Of a DNA stretch of 64,000 nt, positions 51,056 through 60,254 are shown one piece after another. The first letter of the stretch is position 1. Each line of letters starts with the position of its first letter. Origin of the DNA: Roseivivax jejudonensis (GTDB lineage: Bacteria > Pseudomonadota > Alphaproteobacteria > Rhodobacterales > Rhodobacteraceae); contig NZ_FWFK01000002.1 in the NCBI RefSeq assembly GCF_900172265.1, positions 124,001 to 188,000 of the forward strand, given 5' to 3'. Both the position numbers and the translations under genes were made by a program. The notes under the pieces were generated by a model that saw only the letters and a list, made by a program, of their open reading frames with translations, was not told the DNA's origin and did no database searches.

Positions 51056-51604
51056 GTAATCCGTGTGCACGCGACGACGCCCCCCGGCCCTGGCGGGTGG
51101 ATGGCGCGGTCTGCATGTCTTGTCAGGGCGATGCGCGGCAATCTGTCGGCGACAGGAACGCACCGGGCTCTGGGCCGGTCGGTCCTTTGTCGCTGTGTCG
51201 TCGCGGGCGTCATCGCGGTTCTTCTCCGACGCGAGCCGCGGCACCGTCCGGAGCCTGCGTTCGCGCCCGTTTCATGCCCGTCGCGATCGCGCGGTCCGGG
51301 CGGGTCTGCTGGCCCCGAAAGCGGAGCCGGATCGGTCTGGCGAGGGGCGGGAAAGGGTCGCTTTCTCCGGGCCGAACGCCAGCGAAACTCGAGAGGCCAT
51401 GCGCAACTCGGACGGATGGCGCGGCCTGACGGTGACCTTAGCCCGCGTTAGCGGCCAAACACAATGGGAAATCGCGTGTCCGGCGAGCGCCAGGTCCGGG
51501 TCGTCGCATCCTCGTTCGCCGCCCGGTCGAAGCCGGGCGCTCGATACAGTTTTCCCAGGAAATCCCGATACCTGTCCCGCACGCTTGATGTTTGTCGATC
51601 CCGG
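51056..51604 (-). other. rne leader region, no gene
   Basis: About 550 bp between the dehydrogenase stop and the rne start, with no convincing gene. A weak promoter pair on the minus strand, TTGTGT / CTAAGG with a 17-bp spacer, covers 51436-51464 and would give a 5' untranslated leader near 375 nt. RNase E mRNAs in other bacteria have long leaders used for feedback control, so this is plausible here. Several GC-rich dyads occur; none stands out. Confidence 0.45.
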
Positions 51605-52477
51605 TCAGCCGAGCTTGCGCAGCCGCGCGAACAGGCTGGATGTGTCCCAACGACCGCCGCCCATTTTCTGCACATCCTTGTAGAACTGGTCGACCAGCGC
51701 CGTCACCGGCAGCGACGCGCCGACGCGATCGGCCGCCGACAGGCAGATGCCGAGGTCCTTGCGCATCCAGTCCACCGCGAAACCGTGCTCCCACTTGTCG
51801 TCCAGCATCGTCTCGTAGCGGTTCTGCATCTGCCACGACCCCGCGGCGCCCTGGCTAATGACCTCGACCACGGCCCGGCCGTCGAGGCCGGCCTTCTCGG
51901 CCATGTGGAGCGCTTCTGACAACCCCTGCACGAGTCCGGCAATGGCGATCTGGTTGCACATCTTGGTGGTCTGGCCGGCGCCGCTTTCGCCGATCCGGCG
52001 GCAGAGCTTGGCGTAGATGGACATGATCGGCTCGGCCGCATCGTAATGCGCGGCATCGCCGCCGCACATGATCGACAATTGCCCGTTCTCGGCACCGGCC
52101 TGACCGCCCGAGATCGGCGCGTCGACGAAGCCGGCGCCCTTTTCGGCAAAGGCCGCGTGCAATTCATGTGTGACCTCGGCCGATACGGTGGTGTGATCGA
52201 CGAAGATCGCGCCGTCCTCCATGCCGGCCAGCGCGCCGTCCTCCCCGAGACAGACCGCGCGCAGGTCGTCGTCGTTGCCCACGCAGGCCATCACGAACGC
52301 GCTGCCGCTCGCGGCCTCGCGCGGGGTGGCGGCGTGCGCTCCGGCGTTTTGCGCGACCCAGTCCTTGGCCTTGGCCTCGGTGCGGTTGTAGACCGTCACC
52401 TCGTGTCCCGCCTTCGCGAGATGCCCGGCCATGGGATAGCCCATCACCCCCAGCCCCAGGAACGCCACTTTCGCCAT
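51605..52477 (-). CDS. NAD(P)-dependent beta-hydroxyacid dehydrogenase
   Basis: A 290-residue 3-hydroxyisobutyrate dehydrogenase-family enzyme. Rossmann start VAFLGLGVMGYPMAGHLAKAGHEVTVYNRT with GxGxxG; substrate loop FVDAPISGGQAGAENGQL; catalytic lysine in GAGQTTKMCNQI; C-terminal helices VDWMRKDLGICLSAAD. ATG at 52477, 5 nt after GGGAGAG. Could act on tartronate semialdehyde, 3-hydroxyisobutyrate or a related acid; the arginine after NRT at the end of strand beta-2 would favour NADP. Divergent from the acylase gene. Confidence 0.88.
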   Translation of the reverse strand: MAKVAFLGLGVMGYPMAGHLAKAGHEVTVYNRTEAKAKDWVAQNAGAHAATPREAASGSAFVMACVGNDDDLRAVCLGEDGALAGMEDGAIFVDHTTVSAEVTHELHAAFAEKGAGFVDAPISGGQAGAENGQLSIMCGGDAAHYDAAEPIMSIYAKLCRRIGESGAGQTTKMCNQIAIAGLVQGLSEALHMAEKAGLDGRAVVEVISQGAAGSWQMQNRYETMLDDKWEHGFAVDWMRKDLGICLSAADRVGASLPVTALVDQFYKDVQKMGGGRWDTSSLFARLRKLG

Positions 52478-52608
52478 GTCCGTCTCTCCCTCGCGATCTC
52501 TTCGGATCGTGTTGTGGCAGGGGCCGCAACGGCTTGGCAAGGGCGCGCCGGCCGGGTTAGGTCCGACGGACAGCACAGGCACGGAACGGCAAGAGAGGTG
52601 AACGCGGC

Positions 52609-55077
52609 ATGCGGCTGGTCTTTCGCTGGCTGGTGAGGCTCGCCTCGGCAGCGATCCTGCTGACGGTTCTCGCCGTCGCTCTCGTCTACTACCTCGCGAG
52701 CCGGTCGCTGCCGGACTATGCGAAGACGCTGACGGTGCCGGAGATCACCGCCGACGTGGAGATCGTCCGGGACAATTCGAACGTCCCCCACATCTTTGCC
52801 CGCGCCGATCGCGACGCGTTCTTCGGGCTGGGCTACGCCCACGCGCAGGACAGGCTGTGGCAGATGATGATTCTGCGCCGCACCGCGCAGGGCCGCCTGT
52901 CGGAACTGTTCGGCCGTCGCACGGTCGAAACCGACACGCTGATCCGGCGGCTCGACCTCTACAACCTCGCCCGCGCGAGCGTGGAGCATCAGACGCCCGA
53001 GACGCTCGATGCGCTCGATGCCTACGCCGCGGGGGTGAACGCCCGCATCGACGAGATCAACGCCCGTTCGCTTGGGCGTGGCGCACCAGAATTCTTCCTG
53101 TTCGACGCGCGCCTGCCGCCCTGGCAGCCGGCTGACTCGCTCGCCGTCATCAAGGTCATGGCGCTGCAGCTCTCCGGCCACCTGTCCGAAGAAGTTCTGC
53201 GCGCACGCACGTCGCTTGCGCTCGACGACGCCGACCGGCTCGCCGACATCCTGCCCGACATTCCCGGCGACGGCGTTGCGGCACTGCCCGAGTACGCGGC
53301 CCTGGCCCCCGGCGCGTCGCGGCACGCCGCGCGCGCGCCCTCCGAGGCGCGCAGGGCATTCCTCAGCCCGCTGCCCGAACGCGGCCTCGCCGGCGCGTCG
53401 AACGCGTGGGCCGCAGCGCCCGACCGCTCGGCATCGGGCAGCACGCTCCTGGCCGGCGACCCGCACCTTCAGTTGACCGCGCCGTCGATCTGGTACCTCG
53501 CCCGGCTGCAACTGTCCTCCGGTGGCGTGATCGGCGGCACGATCCCGGGAATTCCCGCGATCATGGTCGGCCGGTCCGAACGGCTCGGCTGGGCGATCAC
53601 GTCGTCCTATCTCGACGATCAGGATCTGCATCTCGAAGAGCTCGACCCCGAGGATCCGCAACGCTACCGCACGCCCGATGGATGGGCCGAGTTCGAGACC
53701 CGGCGCTCGATCATCGAGATCGCGGACGACCAGCCGATCACCGTCACCCTGCGCTGGACCGAGAACGGTCCGGTGCTCCCGGGTTCGGTCTACGACCTGG
53801 GCGCGATCACGCCGCCGGGGCACGTGATGTCGCTCGCCTGGACCGCGCTGTCCGGGCGCGACACGTCGATGAGCGCGGCGGTCGGGCTGATGAGCGCCGA
53901 AAACGTCGACAGCGCGATCGAGCTATCCGACATGTTCGTCGCGCCGAGCCAGAACCTCACGCTGATCGATGACGAAACTGTCGCGATGAAGACCGTGGGC
54001 GTCATGCCGCGCCGCAACGCAAACCATCAGAGCAAGGGCCGCCTGCCGAGCCCCGGGTGGATCGAGAACAATCGCTGGCAGGGCCGCCTGCCCTTCGCAG
54101 AAAACCCCGAATTCGTTGCACCGGCGGGCGGGATCGTCGGCAACACGAACAACAAGGTGATCGACCGCGATTTTCCGCGCCACATGAGCTTTGAGTGGGG
54201 CGACAGCCAGCGCGTGATGCGCTGGCAATCGATGATGCAGGGCCGCGAGGTGCACACCCGCGACAGCTTCATCGAGGCGCAGCTCGACACGGTTTCTCCC
54301 GCCGCGCGCACTCTCCTTCCGTTGATCGGGGCCGACTTGTGGTTCACCGGCGAAGCCGCCCCCGAAGGCACGCCCGACCGGCGCCGCGCCGAGGCGCTGA
54401 ACCTCTTGGCCGACTGGAACGGCGAGATGAACGAGCACCTGCCGGAACCGCTTATCTACGCCGCTTGGCTGCGGGCGCTTCAGGACCGGCTGATCCGCGA
54501 CGAGCTCGGACCCCTTGCCGACGAGTACGACCACGTCGAGCCGCTCTTCATCGAGCGGGTCTTCCGCGACGTTGACGGGGCGGCGGTATGGTGCGACGTC
54601 GTGCGGTCTGCCCGCGAGGAGACCTGCACCGACATCGCGCGCCTCGCGCTCGACGACGCGCTGGTGTGGATCGATGAGACCTACGGCACCCAACTCGGGT
54701 CGCTGCGCTGGGGCGACGCGCACCAGGCCACCCATGACCACCCTGTGCTCGGCGAGGTGCCGGTGCTGCGGTATTTCGTGAACATCCGGCAATCGACGAG
54801 CGGCGGCGACCACACGCTGTTGCGCGGGCGCACCTCGGGCCGCGATCCCGACCCGTTCCGCAACGTCCACGGCGCGGGATATCGCGGCGTCTACGATTTC
54901 GCCGACCCGGACTCGTCCGTCTTCATCAATTCGACCGGACAGTCGGGGCACTTCCTGTCGCGTCACTACGACGATCTGGGGCAGCTGTGGCGGCGCGGCG
55001 AATACATCCCGATGTCGCTCGATCCCGAGCTGGCGCGCGCCGCCTCGGTGGGAATTACGCGCCTCGTCGCCGACTAG
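52609..55077 (+). CDS. penicillin acylase family protein
   Basis: An 822-residue Ntn hydrolase of the penicillin/AHL acylase group. An N-terminal membrane anchor or signal (LVRLASAAILLTVLAVALVYYL) leads to the alpha chain (VPHIFARADRDAFFGLGYAHAQDRLWQM). A spacer ends at the autocatalytic cleavage site before Ser264 in GLAGASNAWA, which becomes the beta-chain N-terminal nucleophile. The beta chain has GDPHLQLTAPSIWY and GGTIPGIPAIMVGRSERLGWAIT; VGNTNNKV carries the oxyanion Asn. Substrates may be acyl-homoserine lactones or other N-acyl compounds. Convergent with the sulfotransferase-like gene. Confidence 0.92.
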   Translation: MRLVFRWLVRLASAAILLTVLAVALVYYLASRSLPDYAKTLTVPEITADVEIVRDNSNVPHIFARADRDAFFGLGYAHAQDRLWQMMILRRTAQGRLSELFGRRTVETDTLIRRLDLYNLARASVEHQTPETLDALDAYAAGVNARIDEINARSLGRGAPEFFLFDARLPPWQPADSLAVIKVMALQLSGHLSEEVLRARTSLALDDADRLADILPDIPGDGVAALPEYAALAPGASRHAARAPSEARRAFLSPLPERGLAGASNAWAAAPDRSASGSTLLAGDPHLQLTAPSIWYLARLQLSSGGVIGGTIPGIPAIMVGRSERLGWAITSSYLDDQDLHLEELDPEDPQRYRTPDGWAEFETRRSIIEIADDQPITVTLRWTENGPVLPGSVYDLGAITPPGHVMSLAWTALSGRDTSMSAAVGLMSAENVDSAIELSDMFVAPSQNLTLIDDETVAMKTVGVMPRRNANHQSKGRLPSPGWIENNRWQGRLPFAENPEFVAPAGGIVGNTNNKVIDRDFPRHMSFEWGDSQRVMRWQSMMQGREVHTRDSFIEAQLDTVSPAARTLLPLIGADLWFTGEAAPEGTPDRRRAEALNLLADWNGEMNEHLPEPLIYAAWLRALQDRLIRDELGPLADEYDHVEPLFIERVFRDVDGAAVWCDVVRSAREETCTDIARLALDDALVWIDETYGTQLGSLRWGDAHQATHDHPVLGEVPVLRYFVNIRQSTSGGDHTLLRGRTSGRDPDPFRNVHGAGYRGVYDFADPDSSVFINSTGQSGHFLSRHYDDLGQLWRRGEYIPMSLDPELARAASVGITRLVAD

Positions 55078-55087
55078 GCATCGGACG

Positions 55088-56143
55088 CTACTTGCGGCGG
55101 ATCATCGAGCCGGTCATGCGGTGCCACAGCGGCCGGCGCACCTGCTGCGGCGCGTCCGCGGCATCCGGATCGCGCAGCGCCCCGTTTGCCAAGGTCGCCA
55201 GGAGGTCTGCGGCCTCCTCGGTCAGGGACATCCCGGGCTCGGCCTCCGCCTCCTCCTCGAAGGGATCGAAGGGCGGCGTGCCATCGAGGAATTCGCGCGC
55301 GAGCCGCGCGTTCGAGCGCTCGTACCGCGACAGCAGTTCGCGCCGCGTGTCGGCGTCGAGTAGGTAACGCCGGGTCGGCACAACACCCTTGCGAAGCGCG
55401 TCCTCGATGAATTGCGTGACGCGGAACGTCGCCGCTTCCGCGTCCAGCCCCTCGCGCAGCGCCGCGCGCTTGACGAAGCGCGCCGCCTCGATCAGCCCGG
55501 CCGGCGGGCTGACGTTGCGCGGCTCTGTGCTCACCCGCTCGTCCGGCGGCGGCGGCACCTCGAGCAGTTCGAAGAACCGGCGCGCCGGATAGAGCGGATC
55601 CTGGCCGCGGTTCAGCGGAACCACCGACACGTTCTCGCGTCCAACGAACCGCGCCCAGTTGCGCATGACCCAGTGATAGTCGAGCGTGCGCCGCTCGATC
55701 CGGCTCTCGATCAGGTCGTCCAGCGTGCCGGTCCAGAGATTCTGGCTCTTCACGTGCTGCTTGAAGTCCGATTCGATCCAGATGTCCTGCCGCCGCAGGT
55801 AGACGATCACGTGCAGCCGGAACCCACGCTTCGCCACCTCGTCAACGAACCACTGGAAGTGACGCGCACGGGCACACGCGATCAACACCTCGCTGCTGAG
55901 GATCACGTCGCCGTCGCCGCGCAGGAAAAAGTTCAGGAGCCGGCGGGCCTTCGCCTGCTGGTTGTGCAGGAGGTGAGAGCCGAGCACCGCGGCGTTGCCC
56001 TCGCCCTCGGTCCAGTCATCGGCGTGCCGCTCGTAGGCGACCCCGTGCTCGGCCAGCCAGTCCGCGTTCTCCGCGAGAACGTCCTGTACTGTCGTTGTCG
56101 CGCATTTGGGCATGCCGACGTGAAGGTGGATGATACGCGCCAA
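55088..56143 (-). CDS. sulfotransferase-like protein
   Basis: A 351-residue protein beginning MARIIHLHVGMPKCATTTVQDVLA, a good match to the PAPS-binding P-loop of sulfotransferase-fold enzymes. Later come DVILSSEVLIA, LHVIVYLRRQDIWIESDFKQHVK (3'-phosphate-binding Arg/Ser region) and VSVVPLNRG. The C-terminal 150 residues are helical with an acidic run (FDPFEEEAEAEPG) and a basic end. Acceptor unknown; surface polysaccharide is common for such genes. A weaker relative is at 22792-23709. Confidence 0.75.
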   Translation of the reverse strand: MARIIHLHVGMPKCATTTVQDVLAENADWLAEHGVAYERHADDWTEGEGNAAVLGSHLLHNQQAKARRLLNFFLRGDGDVILSSEVLIACARARHFQWFVDEVAKRGFRLHVIVYLRRQDIWIESDFKQHVKSQNLWTGTLDDLIESRIERRTLDYHWVMRNWARFVGRENVSVVPLNRGQDPLYPARRFFELLEVPPPPDERVSTEPRNVSPPAGLIEAARFVKRAALREGLDAEAATFRVTQFIEDALRKGVVPTRRYLLDADTRRELLSRYERSNARLAREFLDGTPPFDPFEEEAEAEPGMSLTEEAADLLATLANGALRDPDAADAPQQVRRPLWHRMTGSMIRRK

Positions 56144-56372
56144 GAGAAGTCGTCTTTCCGAAAGGTCCGGCGTCCGTGTCCCCGGATGGCAGGAATGTCA
56201 ACGACATGCCGACCGGTCTGTCGCCGCGCCCGGTGCGGCCCGCGCGCGTCGGTGCGTTGCCGCCGTCTGCACCCGCCCGGGGGGCGGACGCGGACGCGGT
56301 GCGGCGACATGCCCGACCCGGCTCAGGTCGCACAGCCACGCCGCCGCGCGCCTTCGGATCGCATGAGGCCGG

Positions 56373-56456
56373 TGGTGCCCAAGGTGGGAATCGAACCCAC
56401 ACGCCTTGCGGCGGGGGATTTTGAATCCCCTGCGTCTACCGTTCCGCCACTTGGGC
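56373..56456 (-). tRNA. tRNA-Leu (CAA)
   Basis: 84 nt including encoded CCA (complement at 56373-56375). Acceptor stem GCCCAAG / CTTGGGC at 56450-56456 and 56377-56383, discriminator A, anticodon stem GGGGA / TCCCC with loop TTCAAAA giving CAA (reads UUG), a long variable arm (GCCGCAAGGC) as in class II tRNAs, and T-arm GTGGG-TTCGATT-CCCAC. It stands alone between the sulfotransferase-like gene and yqaA. Confidence 0.96.
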
Positions 56457-56606
56457 CCGGTTTTCGGTCCTAGCCTTTCAACCGGGGCGCGTCCAGTGTC
56501 CATGCGCGAGCGGCACGCGGTATGTTGACCGGCACCGCACGGCGTGGTCAACGGATCCGACCACGGTTCGGCCCGGCCCGGCCTGCCACTTCCCGACGAG
56601 ACCCGG

Positions 56607-57185
56607 ATGCTCCAGACGCTGTACGACCGCACGATCTCCTACGCGGAGCATCGCCACGCGATGTGGGTCCTCGCCTTCGTCGCCTTCATCGAAAGCTCGG
56701 TCTTCCCGATTCCGCCGGACGTGCTGATGATCCCTATGATCCTGGCGCGGCCACACGCGGCGTGGCGCATCGCGCTCGTGGCGACCGCCGCGTCGGTGGC
56801 CGGCGGTGTCGCGGGATACGCCATCGGCTTCCATTTCTACGACCAGATCGGCGCGCCGGTGCTCGAGGCGCTCGGCAAGGGCGACAAGATGGTGGCCTTC
56901 AACGCACGGTTCCAGGAGCTCGGGATCTGGGCGGTGCTGGTCGCCGGGGTCACGCCGTTCCCGTTCAAGGTCATCACAATCATGTCGGGCTGGGCGGCGA
57001 TGCCGCTCCTGCCCTTCGTCGCAAGCGCACTCGTCGCGCGGGCGCTGCGCTTTTTCGTGGTCGCCGCGCTCCTGCGCATCTTCGGCGCGCCGATCCGCGA
57101 CTTCATCGAGCGTCGTCTCGGCCTCGTCTTCACGATCTTTTGCGTGGTCCTCGTCGGCGGCTTCCTGTTGGTCCGCTACCTGTGA
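56607..57185 (+). CDS. YqaA-family (DedA-like) membrane protein
   Basis: A 192-residue inner-membrane protein of the SNARE-associated/VTT superfamily. Segments: MWVLAFVAFIESSVFPIPPDVLMIPM with the family's E..FPIPPD motif, IALVATAASVAGGVAGYAIGF, FQELGIWAVLVAGVTPFPFKVITIMSG (second reentrant loop) and GLVFTIFCVVLVGGFLLV. DedA-like proteins flip lipids or carriers. ATG at 56607 has only a weak ribosome site. dsbB follows 23 bp later. Confidence 0.88.
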   Translation: MLQTLYDRTISYAEHRHAMWVLAFVAFIESSVFPIPPDVLMIPMILARPHAAWRIALVATAASVAGGVAGYAIGFHFYDQIGAPVLEALGKGDKMVAFNARFQELGIWAVLVAGVTPFPFKVITIMSGWAAMPLLPFVASALVARALRFFVVAALLRIFGAPIRDFIERRLGLVFTIFCVVLVGGFLLVRYL

Positions 57186-57208
57186 CCGCCGCGACCGGAG
57201 CTTTCACC

Positions 57209-57676
57209 ATGCGCCCCAAGCCCCTGATCCTGCTCGCCTCCGCCGGCTCCGCGGCGCTCCTCCTCGGTGCGTTGGCGTTTCAGTACATTGGCGACATGCC
57301 GCCCTGCAAACTGTGTTACTGGCAGCGCTACCCGCACGTTGCTGCCGCGCTGGCCGGGCCGGTTGCACTGGTGGTGGCGACACCGCTGATCATCGCGTTC
57401 GGTGCCCTCGCGGCGCTGACGACCGCCGGCATCGGGATCTTTCACACCGGGGTCGAACGCGGCTGGTGGGAGGGACCGGCCTCCTGCTCGTCGACCGGGA
57501 TCGACGGGCTGTCCACAGATCAGCTGATGGACCAGATCATGACCGCCCCACTCGTGCGCTGCGACGAGATCGCCTGGCAACTGGCCGGCGTATCGATGGC
57601 CGGCTGGAACGCCATCCTGTCGCTAGGCCTCGTCGTGCTCTGGCTCGCGGCCTGGCGCGCAGCACGCCGGGACTGA
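57209..57676 (+). CDS. dsbB: disulfide bond formation protein B
   Basis: A 155-residue membrane protein with four helices that reoxidises DsbA with quinone. The first redox pair is in GDMPPCKLCYWQRYPH (CxxC); the second pair is in GPASCSS and VRCDEIAW, on the second periplasmic loop. ATG at 57209, 8 nt after GGAG. Probably co-transcribed with yqaA; no dsbA in the window. Confidence 0.92.
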   Translation: MRPKPLILLASAGSAALLLGALAFQYIGDMPPCKLCYWQRYPHVAAALAGPVALVVATPLIIAFGALAALTTAGIGIFHTGVERGWWEGPASCSSTGIDGLSTDQLMDQIMTAPLVRCDEIAWQLAGVSMAGWNAILSLGLVVLWLAAWRAARRD

Positions 57677-57687
57677 GTCGGCCCGCC

Positions 57688-58131
57688 TCACCCGCCGAGG
57701 CGGCCCTGCGCGCTCTTCTTCGTCGACAGCAGCAGTGACGTCTCCGACGTCGCCACACCGTCGAGCCGGCGGATCCGCGACAGTACGCCATCGAGCGCCT
57801 CGAGGCTGTCGGTGCCGAGCTCGGCGATCACGTCCCAGCGTCCGTTCGTGGCGTGCAGTGCTCGCACCTCGGGAAACCCGCCCAGCTGGCGCAGGATCCG
57901 GTCCGTGCCACGCCCCTCGATCCCCAGCATCATGAGCGCGCGAACGGCATCGCGACCGGCGTCCTCCTTCAGAACAACCGTGAAGCCCAGGATGTCGCCC
58001 GAGGCGCGCAGCTTGTCGATCCGCGCCCGCACCGTCGTGCGCGACAGCCCGAGCGCCGCGCCAAGCTCCGACAGGGAGGCCCGCGCGTCGCGCCTCAGCG
58101 CGGCGATCAGCCGGTGATCGGTGTCGTCCAT
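57688..58131 (-). CDS. Lrp/AsnC-family regulator
   Basis: A 147-residue regulator. N-terminal HTH (about 1-50): DDTDHRLIAALRRDARASLSELGAALGLSRTTVRARIDKLRASGDILG; C-terminal RAM ligand domain with MMLGIEGRGTDRILRQLGGFPEVRALHATNGRWDVIAEL. It is divergent from the arginase operon with a 120-bp gap that holds dyads. By position and family it probably activates the operon in response to arginine or ornithine. Confidence 0.9.
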   Translation of the reverse strand: MDDTDHRLIAALRRDARASLSELGAALGLSRTTVRARIDKLRASGDILGFTVVLKEDAGRDAVRALMMLGIEGRGTDRILRQLGGFPEVRALHATNGRWDVIAELGTDSLEALDGVLSRIRRLDGVATSETSLLLSTKKSAQGRLGG

Positions 58132-58161
58132 TTCGGAACCTCGCGCCTGCGTTTCGACGAA

Positions 58162-58203
58162 GGCTCACCCGTTTCGGCCGCAATGTCCACTGGACCATGA
58201 GCC
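58162..58203. promoter_or_regulatory. candidate Lrp-type operator before arginase operon
   Basis: Nested dyads: outer GGCTCA (58162-58167) / TGAGCC (58198-58203), inner GTCCA-C-TGGAC (58185-58195). It lies between the divergent regulator and arginase genes, 49-90 bp before the arginase start. Assignment is positional. Confidence 0.45.
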
Positions 58204-58251
58204 GAAGCGCCGCATACTCCGGGCAAACAAGTCGCAGTCAGCGAGGTCTCG

Positions 58252-59175
58252 ATGAGCCACCGCAGGATCCTTCTCGTCGGCGCACCGGTCGATTCGGGCA
58301 AGCGCCGCGCCGGCTGCCTGATGGGCCCCGACGCCTATCGCACGGCCCGCCTGCCGGGCGCGCTGGCCGATCTCGGCCACGACGTGCACGACCTCGGCAA
58401 CGTCACCCCCGACCCGGTCGAGGCGCCCGACACCGAACGTCTCTTCGCCCTGCCGGAAACGATCGGGTGGACGCAGGCCCTGTCCCGGGCCGCGCAGGAG
58501 GCGCTGGCCGAGGGCGCGGCGATCTTCCTCGGCGGCGACCATGCGCTGTCGCTCGGGACGGTGCACGGCGCCGCGGCCCACGCGGCGCGGCGCGGTCGCC
58601 CGCTCTTCGTGCTGTGGCTCGACGCCCATTCCGACTTCCACACCTGCGACACGACCGACAGCGGCAATCTCCACGGCACGCCTCTGGCCTACCTGACCGG
58701 GCGCGGCGGGTTCCCGGGCTTTCCCGACGTGCCGCACCCGATCCCCGAGGCGCAGGTCTGCATCATCGGGCTGCGCTCGGTCGACGGCCCCGAGCGCGCC
58801 GCGCTCGAGGCGACGGGCATCCGCCGCCACGACATGCGCGACATCGACGAAAACGGCATCGTGGCGCCCCTGCGCGCCTTTCTCGCCGCGGTCGAGGCCG
58901 CCGGCGGCGATCTTCACGTGTCGCTCGACGTCGATTTCCTCGACCCGGCGGTCGCGCCCGCGGTCGGCACGACGGTACCGGGCGGCGCCACGGTGCGTGA
59001 GGCGCATCTCGCGATGGAGATCCTGCACGATTCTGGACTACTGACCTCGCTCGACCTCGTGGAACTCAATCCCATGCTCGACGAACGCGGCCGCACCGCG
59101 CAGCTGATGGTCGATCTCGCCGCCTCGGCCTTCGGTCGCCGCGTCTTCGACCGCCCGACCCCCCGCATCCTCTGA
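58252..59175 (+). CDS. rocF: arginase
   Basis: A 307-residue binuclear manganese enzyme converting arginine to ornithine and urea. Metal motifs are LGGDHALSLGT (His), LDAHSDFHT (Asp, His, Asp) and SLDVDFLDP (two Asp). VGAPVDSGKRRAGCLMGPDAYR is the usual N-terminus and GGATVREAHLAMEIL the late helix. First gene of a three-gene operon, with ornithine cyclodeaminase 8 bp downstream, so nitrogen from arginine is recovered through urea and proline. Confidence 0.94.
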   Translation: MSHRRILLVGAPVDSGKRRAGCLMGPDAYRTARLPGALADLGHDVHDLGNVTPDPVEAPDTERLFALPETIGWTQALSRAAQEALAEGAAIFLGGDHALSLGTVHGAAAHAARRGRPLFVLWLDAHSDFHTCDTTDSGNLHGTPLAYLTGRGGFPGFPDVPHPIPEAQVCIIGLRSVDGPERAALEATGIRRHDMRDIDENGIVAPLRAFLAAVEAAGGDLHVSLDVDFLDPAVAPAVGTTVPGGATVREAHLAMEILHDSGLLTSLDLVELNPMLDERGRTAQLMVDLAASAFGRRVFDRPTPRIL

Positions 59176-59183
59176 GGCCCGCC

Positions 59184-60254
59184 ATGCTCTCCTCCGCTCC
59201 CGATCCCTCCGACAAGGCGCTGGTGCCCTTCGTTTCGGTCGCCAACATGATGCGGCTCGTGCATCACCTCGGGCTCGACGCGGTGATCCGCAGCCTGACC
59301 GGGCACATCGAGGAGGATTTCCGCCGCTGGGAGCGCTTCGACAAGACGCCGCGCGTGGCCTCGCACTCGCCCGTCGGGGTGATCGAGCTGATGCCGACTT
59401 CGGATGGCGAGGCCTACGGCTTCAAGTACGTCAACGGCCACCCCCGCAACACGCGCGCGGGCCTGCAGACAGTCACGGCCTTCGGGCTCCTGGCCGACGT
59501 GGCGACGGGATACCCCGTTCTCCTGACCGAGATGACGCTCCTCACCGCGCTGCGCACGGCGGCGATGTCCGCCCTCGCCGCGCGCCACCTGGCGCCGGAA
59601 GGCGCACGCACCATGGCGATGATCGGCAACGGCGCACAGGCCGAATTCCAGAGCCGCGCGATGCAGGCGCTCGTCGGCATCGACACGGTGCGGCTGTGGG
59701 ACATCGACGGCGCCGCGACAGAGAAATGCGCGCGCAACCTCGCCGGCAGCGGACTCGCGATCGTGCGCTGCACCAGCGCGCAGGACGCGGTCGAGGGCGC
59801 GGACATCATCACCACCTGCACCGCCGACAAGCAGTACGCCACGATCCTGTCGGACAACATGGTCGGCGCCGGAGTGCACATCAACGCGATCGGCGGCGAC
59901 TGCCCCGGCAAGACCGAACTCGCGCCCGCCATTCTCGGGCGCGCCTCGATCTTCGTGGAATATCCCGAACAGACCCGCATCGAGGGCGAGATCCAGCAGC
60001 TCGATCCCGACCACCCGGTCACCGAGCTCTGGCAGGTCTTCGCCGGCGCCGCGCCCGGCCGCCGGTCCGCCTCAGAGATCACCCTCTTCGACAGCGTCGG
60101 CTTCGCGATCGAGGATTTCTCGGCGCTGCGTTTCGTTCAGCAGGCGATCCGCGGCACGCCCTTTTTCGAGCCGCTCGATCTTCTCGCCGATCCCGACGAT
60201 CCGCGCGACCTCTACGGCATGCTGGCCCGCGCCGGCGGAGCGGCGGCGGCATGA
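59184..60254 (+). CDS. ornithine cyclodeaminase
   Basis: A 356-residue NAD-dependent enzyme of the ornithine cyclodeaminase/mu-crystallin family, turning ornithine into proline and ammonia. Substrate and cofactor motifs: KYVNGHPRNTRAGLQTVTAFGLLADVATGYPVLL, LTALRTAAMSALAARHL, MAMIGNGAQAEFQSRAM (Rossmann GNGAQ), VRLWDID, TTCTADK, INAIGGDCPGKTEL and FDSVGFAIEDFSALRFV. It follows arginase and supplies the next step, so the product is most likely proline. It overlaps the next gene by 4 nt. Confidence 0.93.
   Translation: MLSSAPDPSDKALVPFVSVANMMRLVHHLGLDAVIRSLTGHIEEDFRRWERFDKTPRVASHSPVGVIELMPTSDGEAYGFKYVNGHPRNTRAGLQTVTAFGLLADVATGYPVLLTEMTLLTALRTAAMSALAARHLAPEGARTMAMIGNGAQAEFQSRAMQALVGIDTVRLWDIDGAATEKCARNLAGSGLAIVRCTSAQDAVEGADIITTCTADKQYATILSDNMVGAGVHINAIGGDCPGKTELAPAILGRASIFVEYPEQTRIEGEIQQLDPDHPVTELWQVFAGAAPGRRSASEITLFDSVGFAIEDFSALRFVQQAIRGTPFFEPLDLLADPDDPRDLYGMLARAGGAAAA

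Noticed and set aside
48278-51451. 1057-codon plus-strand frame opposite rne
   Set aside because: Mirror of rne, whose catalytic and Zn-link residues are intact; length reflects codon bias.
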